From Methylovirgula sp963708155 (lineage in GTDB: Bacteria; Pseudomonadota; Alphaproteobacteria; Rhizobiales; Beijerinckiaceae), in assembly GCA_963708155.1 (NCBI GenBank), contig OY970183.1, forward strand, positions 1,426,001 through 1,490,000: a DNA stretch of 64,000 nt, given 5' to 3'. The number at the start of each line of letters is the position of its first letter. Positions within the stretch are counted from its first letter, which is position 1. Position numbers and translations under genes: made by a program. Shown here in pieces: positions 58,293 through 64,000 of this stretch. Below the pieces are notes generated by a model. That model was not told the DNA's origin. It did no database searches and was given only the letters and a program-made list of their open reading frames with translations.

Positions 58293-58967
58293 ATGTTGAA
58301 ATTCGTTTTCAGCGGAATGCGGATGGCGCGCGTCTTTCAAGCCTTCGCTGCATTCCTGGTTTTATCGACGGCGGCCTATGCCGATTGCGCGAGCTTGCAA
58401 CAAGGCAAGGAAATCTTCGCTGACACCTTCGCCGATAATACCGGCGGCTGGCCGACCGATCCGGATGCCTCGCTGGGCAAGAACGGCCTGACCCTGAAGC
58501 TCTATACACCCAACAGCTCGTGGGTCTATCTGAACAATACGTTCAACGCGACGGACGGCGACTATTGCCTCGAGGGCACGCTGCCCGCCTCGCCGGCGCC
58601 GAAGAACCTCGCCTATATCGGCCTCGTCTTCCTCGCCAAGGATGCAAAGACCTTCATCGTCCTGCAGGTAGACAGTTCGGGCGGCGTCCAGCTTTATCGC
58701 AAAGTTTCCGGCAACTGGACGCAGATCAACGGCGCCCTCAACAGCGCCGCGCTGGGCCTCAAGCCAGGCGCACCCGTGGTCTTGCGGGCGGTCGTCAAAG
58801 GTTCGCTTCTCTCGGTCTCGGTCAACGGGACCGATCTGCAGAAAATCCGCGTGCAGGTGCCGGACGGTCCGCTGCAGTTCGGCACCTATGTGCAGACGGA
58901 TAGCAATGTCGCCAAGCCCGGCGTCAGCTTCGAGTTCTCCAAGTACCGGGTGACGGCGGGCGAATAA
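58293..58967 (+). CDS. Exported protein with a jelly-roll (LamG/DUF1080-like) fold
   Basis: 224 residues. ATG 58293 has TAGGAG six bases upstream, better than ATG 58287. A signal peptide ends at AAYADC. The mature part (IFADTFADNTGGWPTDPD, YIGLVFLAKDAKTFIVLQVD, VVLRAVVKGSLLSVSVNG) has the strand pattern of concanavalin-like or DUF1080 domains that bind glycans. No catalytic residues are recognised. It stands alone before tRNA-Arg. Confidence 0.7.
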   Translation: MLKFVFSGMRMARVFQAFAAFLVLSTAAYADCASLQQGKEIFADTFADNTGGWPTDPDASLGKNGLTLKLYTPNSSWVYLNNTFNATDGDYCLEGTLPASPAPKNLAYIGLVFLAKDAKTFIVLQVDSSGGVQLYRKVSGNWTQINGALNSAALGLKPGAPVVLRAVVKGSLLSVSVNGTDLQKIRVQVPDGPLQFGTYVQTDSNVAKPGVSFEFSKYRVTAGE

Positions 58968-58986
58968 GCACACAGCCGGTCAAAGC

Positions 58987-59063
58987 TGGCGTCCCGGAAG
59001 GGAGTCGAACCCCTGACCTGCGGTTTAGGAAACCGCTGCTCTATCCTGCTGAGCTACCGGGAC
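58987..59063 (-). tRNA. tRNA-Arg(CCT)
   Basis: 77 bases with encoded CCA. Acceptor GTCCCGG pairs with CCGGGAC (read on the plus strand); the anticodon stem-loop GCGGT-TTCCTAA-ACCGC gives anticodon CCT; the T arm is AGGGG-TTCGACT-CCCTT. It reads AGG. Confidence 0.97.
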
Positions 59064-59107
59064 CGGCTTCGGCTGCGCCGTCGCGCGATTTGGCTTACCA
59101 TGAGAAA

Positions 59108-60061
59108 ATGACAGGTTCCAGCGACAGCCTGAGGTGGCCGCGCGTGTTTCCGGGACGACGCCGCGTCCCGGCTTGCGCTGCCGGCGCGCTGCTCCTCGCA
59201 GCGCTGCCTGGTTTGGCGCCCTCGGAGGCAGCGGCGCAAAGCCCGCCGGCTTCCGCCTGTCCTGCAACCCAAACCGAGGAGGCCCCCGTCGCCTCGGTCG
59301 ACCAGCGGCTCGAGATACATTTGAAGGATGGCCGGGTGCTGCGTCTGGCCGGGTTCGAACCGGTGCGTCCGACGCCGGACAATCCGGATTTCGACACGAT
59401 TGCACGCGATGACTTGGCCAAGGTCTTGGCCAAGACGGCTCCCGGCACAATCGGCTTCATTCCGCTGTCGTCGCGACCTGACCGATGGGGCCGCATTCCG
59501 GTTTTCGCTTTCCCGCCGGGACGGGAAAAGGGCGCGGCCGGACCATCGCTCGCCGCGCGGCTGCTGACACTGGGATATGGACGTTTCATGCCCGAGCCCG
59601 AAGCGAATCCCTGCCGGGCGGATTTTCTTGCCGCCGAAGCGGCGGCCCGGGGGCGCCGCAGCGGTCTTTGGCAAGATTCCTATTATGCCGTCATCGCTGC
59701 GACCGATACGCGCGCTTTCCCGGATAAAGCAGCAACAAATGTGATTGTCGAAGGCCGCGTGAGCGACATCGACACGCGGCCGAGGCGGAGCTATTTGCTT
59801 TTCGGCCCGCGCGGCAGCGGCGGATTCGCAGTCACGATCCTGCAACGCGACGTCAAGATATTTGAGCGCGCCGGATTTGAGGTTCATGCTCTTATCGGTG
59901 AGCGAATCCGCGTGCGGGGTCTTTTGGATCTGCGGTTTGGACCACAGATTGCAGTGTCGGATCTTGCGGCGATAGAAGTCGCTCCCGCGTCCGAAGGCGC
60001 TTCGAGCACGGGCCAACCTGTTGAGGCGAAAGCTGCAGATCCGGACGAAAAGCCTCAATGA
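59108..60061 (+). CDS. SNase-like (thermonuclease-family) exported protein
   Basis: 317 residues from ATG 59108, with a signal peptide ending near AAAQSPP. The central region resembles an SNase OB fold: LEIHLKDGRVLRLAGFEPV, SSRPDRWGRIPVFAF and EAAARGRRSGLWQDSYY. The usual IDAPE segment, which carries the catalytic Glu in thermonuclease, is here GFEPVRPTP, so nuclease activity is doubtful. A second OB-like part (NVIVEGRVSDIDTRPRRSYL) follows. Start 13 bases before the M48 gene's upstream region; the two are co-oriented. Confidence 0.78.
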   Translation: MTGSSDSLRWPRVFPGRRRVPACAAGALLLAALPGLAPSEAAAQSPPASACPATQTEEAPVASVDQRLEIHLKDGRVLRLAGFEPVRPTPDNPDFDTIARDDLAKVLAKTAPGTIGFIPLSSRPDRWGRIPVFAFPPGREKGAAGPSLAARLLTLGYGRFMPEPEANPCRADFLAAEAAARGRRSGLWQDSYYAVIAATDTRAFPDKAATNVIVEGRVSDIDTRPRRSYLLFGPRGSGGFAVTILQRDVKIFERAGFEVHALIGERIRVRGLLDLRFGPQIAVSDLAAIEVAPASEGASSTGQPVEAKAADPDEKPQ

Positions 60062-60074
60062 AGGTTCGTGTTTG

Positions 60075-61569
60075 ATGCCTTGCCTGCCACGCAACTCCGC
60101 CGCATCCGGCTGGCGCCTTTTCGGTCTGGGCGCAGCGCTGGGCCTGATGCTCGTGCTCGGCGCGTGCGCGGAAGTCGAGGAGCAGGGCGATAAGCCGATC
60201 CAGGTCGAGATTCCGGCCGCGGCGCCCCGCACGCTCGGGGTCGAGACGCCAGCCTCGGCCGAAAACCAGAAGATGATCGCCCTGTTCGGCGGCGAATATC
60301 ACGACCCGGCCGCCGCGCAATTCGTGAATGGAATTCTGCTCAAACTGGCCAAGGCGGGCGACAATCCCGAACAGCCGTATCAGGTGACGATCCTCAATTC
60401 GCCGGTGGTCAACGCCTTCGCCATGGCGCCGGACCGCATCTATATTACGCGCGGCCTTCTGGCCCTGGCCAACGATGCATCCGAAGTCGCCGCGGTCATG
60501 GCGCATGAGATCGGCCACATCACCGCGCGCCATGCCGCGCTCCGGGAGGAAGAGGAAAAGCGCGCGGCGCTCATCAGCCAGGCGGCAGCGGTTATCGAGA
60601 GCCGGCAGAAGGGTCAGGAGGTCGAGGCGGTCGAGCGGCGTACGCTCGCCAGCTTCTCGCGCCAGCAGGAATTGCAGGCCGACGAGATCGGCATCCGCGT
60701 GATGGCCAAGGCGGGTTATGATCCTTATGCCGCGGTGCGCTTCCTGACGACCCTCGGGCGCGACAGCGCCCTGCGCTCCAGTCTCTTCGGCCAGGGCTCG
60801 GATGTCTCGAAGCCCGATCTTCTCGCCACGCATCCTTCAACACCGGAGCGTGTCGCGCGGGCGCAGCAAGTGGCGCAGGAGTATGGTCCGCCCGGCACCG
60901 GCATTACCGATCGCACTGCCTATCTCGCCGCTATCGACGGGATCATGTATGGCGACGATCCCTCGGACGGCTCGATCCGCGGGACGACTTTCATCCATCC
61001 GCGCCTCGGTTTCCTGTTCGTGGCGCCGGACGGCTTCGTGCTGGAGAACTCGGCGCAGGCCGTGCTCGGCGTGAAGGCGGGCGGCCGCGAGGCTTTGCGG
61101 CTCGAACTCTGTCCGGCTCGAGCCCTCGGTCACGCTTGAGAGCTATATTTCGTCAGGCTGGATCGACGGTTTGCTGCCGAGCACGATCGAAACGCTGACC
61201 GTCAACGGAATGCCGGCGGTAATGGCGAGCGCCCGCGCCGGCGAATGGAATTTCGAGGTCGCGGTCATCCGCTTCCAGGGCGATCAGGTCTATCGGCTCA
61301 TCTTCGCGATCCGCAGTCTCGACGCCGACGCGGAGAAGCGGTTCCGCGCCTCGATCGAATCGTTCCGCCGGACGACGCCGGATGAAGTCCAGGATGTAAA
61401 GCCGCTGCGCATCGTCATCGTCACCGCCCAGCCCGGGGATACCGTCGAAAGTTTGAGCAACAAGATGGCGGTTGCCGATCATCCGCTCGAACATTTCGAA
61501 CTGATAAACGGTTTGACGAGCGCCGGACCTTTGCCGGCGGGCGAACATTACAAAATCGTCACGGACTGA
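60075..61569 (+). CDS. M48-family lipoprotein metalloprotease (frameshifted)
   Basis: About 498 residues from ATG 60075. Signal peptide with lipobox LGAC, so a lipoprotein. The M48 zinc site HEIGH lies in AAVMAHEIGHITARHAAL, with the third ligand region QELQADEIGIRVM. The C-terminal part, in another frame, has SWIxxL-type helices and a LysM-like segment (QPGDTVESLSNKMAVADH). Removing one A near 61108 joins them (LRL-DSVRLEPSVTLESY). It resembles BepA/LoiP-like envelope proteases that remove misfolded outer-membrane proteins. Start codon context is only fair. Confidence 0.87.
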
Positions 61570-61643
61570 GCCGCCCGACTCGTTGCGCCGCGGCGTGGCG
61601 GCGGAACCCGCGCCACTCCAGATACGTTATTCGTCGTCTGCGA

Positions 61644-61659
61644 GATTGGCTTGCCAATC
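61644..61659. promoter_or_regulatory. Palindrome upstream of rpoH-like gene
   Basis: GATTGGC-TT-GCCAATC is a perfect inverted repeat ending 26 bases before the sigma-factor start codon. It could be an operator overlapping the promoter or leader. Confidence 0.45.
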
Positions 61660-61685
61660 GGGACCGTTCCAACCGAGGATCGTTC

Positions 61686-62576
61686 ATGGCGCAATATATG
61701 GGCTTGGACCGTCATCTCGCAGCCGCGGCGCGAGCCGCGCCGTTTCTCGATCGCGAGGAAGAGCGAAACCTCGCCGCGCGATGGCATGACGATCATGACG
61801 AGCGGGCCCTGCATCGCCTGACGCAGGCGCATATGCGTCTCGTTATCGCGGTTTCGATGCGCTTTCGCCATTACGGGCTACCGGTCAGCGATCTCATCCA
61901 GGAGGGGCATGTCGGCTTGTTGCAGGCGGCCTCGCGCTTCGATCCGGCGCGCGACGTGCGGTTCTCGACCTATGCGACCTGGTGGATCCGCGCGGCAATT
62001 CAGGATTTTGTTCTGCGCAACTGGTCGATCGTGCGCGGTGGGACGAGTTCGACGCAAAAAGCGCTGTTTTTCAATCTGCGCCGCCTGCGGGCGAAATTGT
62101 CGGTCGAACATTCGGGCGCGGCGGTCTTCGATCAGATCGCCAAGACGCTCGGCGTGCGGCGCGCTGACGTCGAACTCATGGACGCGCGTTTCGCGGGCCC
62201 GGACCTTTCGCTCAATGCTTCCCTATCGGAGGCCGACCCGGCCCCGACGGCGCAGCGGCTCGATCTCCTCGCCGACGAAGGGCCATTACCTGACGCGCTC
62301 GCCGAGGCGGCGATTGACGCGGACTGGCGCATCACCCGGCTCGCCGAGGCTTTGCGGGGCCTCAACCCGCGCGAGCTCCACATCGTGCGCCATCGCCAGC
62401 TTGCGGAAGAGGCCGCAACGCTCGAATCGCTTGGCGCCCGGCTCGGAATCTCCAAAGAGCGGGTGCGGCAGATCGAGTGCCGCGCGCTTCAAAAGCTGCG
62501 CCACGCATTGACCGGTGACGCTGCGGATGCGCTTGGCGCGCGGCGTGAGACGCCGGAGATGACTCCGCGTATGTGA
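61686..62576 (+). CDS. rpoH: RpoH-type (sigma-32) RNA polymerase sigma factor
   Basis: 296 residues. Region 2 has HMRLVIAVSMRFRHYGLPVSDLIQEGHVGLLQAASRFDP and FSTYATWWIRAAIQDFVLRN; the RpoH box QKALFFNLRRLRAKL follows; region 4 has LGARLGISKERVRQIECRALQKL. It directs transcription of heat- or stress-response genes. Many Hyphomicrobiales have two or more rpoH genes; this one, next to an envelope protease, resembles the rpoH2-type in size, though which paralogue it is cannot be settled here. Convergent with carD. Confidence 0.93.
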   Translation: MAQYMGLDRHLAAAARAAPFLDREEERNLAARWHDDHDERALHRLTQAHMRLVIAVSMRFRHYGLPVSDLIQEGHVGLLQAASRFDPARDVRFSTYATWWIRAAIQDFVLRNWSIVRGGTSSTQKALFFNLRRLRAKLSVEHSGAAVFDQIAKTLGVRRADVELMDARFAGPDLSLNASLSEADPAPTAQRLDLLADEGPLPDALAEAAIDADWRITRLAEALRGLNPRELHIVRHRQLAEEAATLESLGARLGISKERVRQIECRALQKLRHALTGDAADALGARRETPEMTPRM

Positions 62577-62615
62577 TCGCCGCGAACCGAAACAAGCGGT
62601 GCAAGGAGCCCCAAG

Positions 62616-62647
62616 AAAAAGGCCCGGCGCTGAGGAGCGTCGGGCCT
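62616..62647 (-). terminator. Intrinsic terminator of carD
   Basis: On the minus strand GGCCCGACGCT and AGCGCCGGGCC form an 11-bp stem with one G-T pair and a 4-base loop, followed by TTTTTC. It ends the carD transcript and also separates it from the convergent rpoH-like gene. Confidence 0.88.
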
Positions 62648-62674
62648 TCGATCTCATGCGATGGAATCGGGCGC

Positions 62675-64000
62675 TTATGCGGCCTCGTCGATGCCGCCGT
62701 CCTCGCCCGCTTCAGCCTCGGCATCCGCATCGGCCTCGTCGGCCTTGCTGCGGCGCGGGCTCTTTTGCAATTGCGCCTCGATCACCTTCAGCGATTCGGT
62801 CTCGGTCAGCTTCTGCACGGCGGCGATCTCGCGCGCCACGCGGTCGAGCGCCGCCTCGTACAATTGCCGTTCGGAATAAGATTGCTCCGGCTGCGCGTCG
62901 GAGCGATAGAGATCGCGCACAACTTCGGCGATGGCGACGAGATCGCCGGAATTGATCTTCGCCTCATATTCCTGCGCCCGGCGCGACCACATCGTCCGCT
63001 TGATGCGGGCGCGTCCGGTCAACGTGTTGAGCGCGTGCTTGACCACCTCGGGGCCGGCGAGCTTGCGCATGCCGACAGCGATCGACTTCGGGGTCGGCAC
63101 CTTCAGGATCATCTTGTCCTTGGAGAAGCTGATCACGAAGAGTTCGAGCTTGAAGCCCGCGACTTCCTGCTCCTCGACGGCGAGAATCTGGCCGACGCCA
63201 TGCGCCGGATAGACGACGAATTCGAGCGGCTTGAAGCCGTGCTTGACCGGCGCCGCCGGCTTGGCGGGCTTGGGCTTTTCGACAATCGGCGCGGCGGCCT
63301 TGACGTCCACCGCCGGCTCGGGCGCGCTGGGCGCGACGGCCTTCGGCGCGACGGGCGCCACGACACGAGTGGGGGCAGGCGCGGCTTCTGCCGCCTTCTT
63401 CGGAGCTTTCTGGGTCACGCTGACTTTGCTTGCCTCTGGGCGAACGACAGGCTCAGCCGCCGGTGCGGGTTTGCGCAGAGAGCGCAAAGCCAACACCGCG
63501 GCAACTTGCGCGCGGCGCTCGTGATCGACCTTCTTGACGACGGCCTCAGGTTTAGTTTGGGGGGCGGCTGGTTGCTGAACCGTAGTCACCGCCTTCGCCA
63601 ATTTAGCCTCAACCGGGGTATTGCGTCCAGCCCGCGATTTGCCGCGGCTCACATCTGTTGACCGCTTCAATTTCGCTACTGTCGGAGTTTGATTCGTTTT
63701 TGTTTTGCGCGTCGCCGCAGCCGATTTGACTGCAGATGATTTTGCCGCGGGCCGCGCAGCTTTCGCCGCTGCAACCTGTTTCTTCGCGCGCGCCTGCGCA
63801 GCGCGTAGTTTGGCCGCGGCGCTGCTCTTGCTGCTAGTGCTCGCGGGCTTGCGCGTAGTCTTGGCCTTGGTCGCGGTCCGCGCAGCGGCAGACGCAGTAC
63901 GCGTCTTGGCCCGCACCGGACGGGTCTTCGCGGCACTCGATTTCGCGGCGCTTGATTTACTTGTCTTCGCGGCGGTGGTACGGGATTTCAGAGCCGCGCG
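62675..64000 (-). CDS. carD: CarD-family transcriptional regulator with long histone-H1-like N-terminus (5' end outside window)
   Basis: The C-terminal 190 residues are a CarD/CdnL domain (EFVVYPAHGVGQILAVEEQEV, LKVPTPKSIAVGMRKLAGPE, TMWSRRAQEYEAKINSGDL), which binds the RNA polymerase beta subunit and stabilises open complexes. Before it lies an unusually long low-complexity region, at least 230 residues, rich in Ala, Lys, Pro and Ser (repeats such as SSAAAKLRAAQARAKKQ), resembling histone H1 or HMG-like DNA-binding tails. The frame remains open to the window edge, so the N-terminus extends further; GTG 63914-63916 is an internal possibility. A strong terminator follows the stop. Confidence 0.9.
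   Translation of the reverse strand, partial: RAALKSRTTAAKTSKSSAAKSSAAKTRPVRAKTRTASAAARTATKAKTTRKPASTSSKSSAAAKLRAAQARAKKQVAAAKAARPAAKSSAVKSAAATRKTKTNQTPTVAKLKRSTDVSRGKSRAGRNTPVEAKLAKAVTTVQQPAAPQTKPEAVVKKVDHERRAQVAAVLALRSLRKPAPAAEPVVRPEASKVSVTQKAPKKAAEAAPAPTRVVAPVAPKAVAPSAPEPAVDVKAAAPIVEKPKPAKPAAPVKHGFKPLEFVVYPAHGVGQILAVEEQEVAGFKLELFVISFSKDKMILKVPTPKSIAVGMRKLAGPEVVKHALNTLTGRARIKRTMWSRRAQEYEAKINSGDLVAIAEVVRDLYRSDAQPEQSYSERQLYEAALDRVAREIAAVQKLTETESLKVIEAQLQKSPRRSKADEADADAEAEAGEDGGIDEAA

Noticed and set aside
1..64000. CRISPR arrays, rRNA genes, integrases or prophage
   Set aside because: I found no regularly spaced repeats, no rRNA sequence and no recognisable integrase, recombinase or phage structural gene.

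Overview
The window looks like chromosomal DNA of a GC-rich alphaproteobacterium of the order Hyphomicrobiales (Rhizobiales), most likely a methylotrophic Beijerinckiaceae relative (Methylocella, Methylocapsa or Methylovirgula type). The evidence is a serine-cycle block (malate-CoA ligase mtkA/mtkB plus malyl-CoA lyase), a mitofilin-type gene paired with hemY, a CarD-family regulator, an RpoH-type sigma factor and an OmpR regulator of the rhizobial CenR-like kind. The species is inference.

Layout. 1-7.3 kb: start of a lipoprotein gene (LptE position), leuS, yggS, a small exported protein, an L,D-transpeptidase, an OmpR-type regulator with a cyclic-nucleotide-binding protein, msrA, tRNA-Ser(GGA). 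7.5-12.5 kb: two small conserved genes, an AhpD-like protein divergent from a LysR regulator, a TetR regulator divergent from an SDR oxidoreductase, and a DUF1223 protein. 12.6-18.1 kb: a thiol/metal group with a Cys-rich bufferin-like exported peptide, a second small Cys-containing exported protein, an FMN-binding glutamate-synthase-like protein with an in-frame TGA, an ScsB/DsbD-type reductase and a redoxin. 18.2-24.6 kb: a molybdenum hydroxylase (2Fe-2S subunit, Tat-exported Mo subunit, triheme cytochrome c) facing its maturation genes xdhC and mocA. 25-30.7 kb: EmrAB-type efflux pair, methyltransferase, small exported protein, truncated hemoglobin, RlpA. 30.9-42.6 kb: a complete chemosensory operon (CheA, two CheW-type proteins, CheB, CheR, a minimal MCP, a Na/Pi transporter, a STAS protein) converging on an RsbW-like kinase, a receiver protein and an RsbU-like phosphatase. 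42.7-49.5 kb: a frame-disrupted type I restriction locus hsdM-hsdS-hsdR on the 3' side of tRNA-Thr(CGT). 49.7-58 kb: hemY and mitofilin gene, two YeeE/YedE-type membrane proteins, mclA-mtkB-mtkA, and a divergent beta-carbonic anhydrase that fits bicarbonate supply to PEP carboxylase. 58.3-64 kb: an exported protein, tRNA-Arg(CCT), an SNase-like protein, an M48 lipoprotein protease, an RpoH-like sigma factor, and a CarD protein with a very long histone-H1-like N-terminus running off the window.

Sequence quality matters here. At least nine genes are split by single-base shifts, including the essential leuS. Wherever I resolved the junction it is nearly always one extra base in a short homopolymer. 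I therefore treat most broken genes as intact genes with sequencing or assembly indels and give their full span. The hsd locus has the most breaks and could be a real pseudogene cluster.
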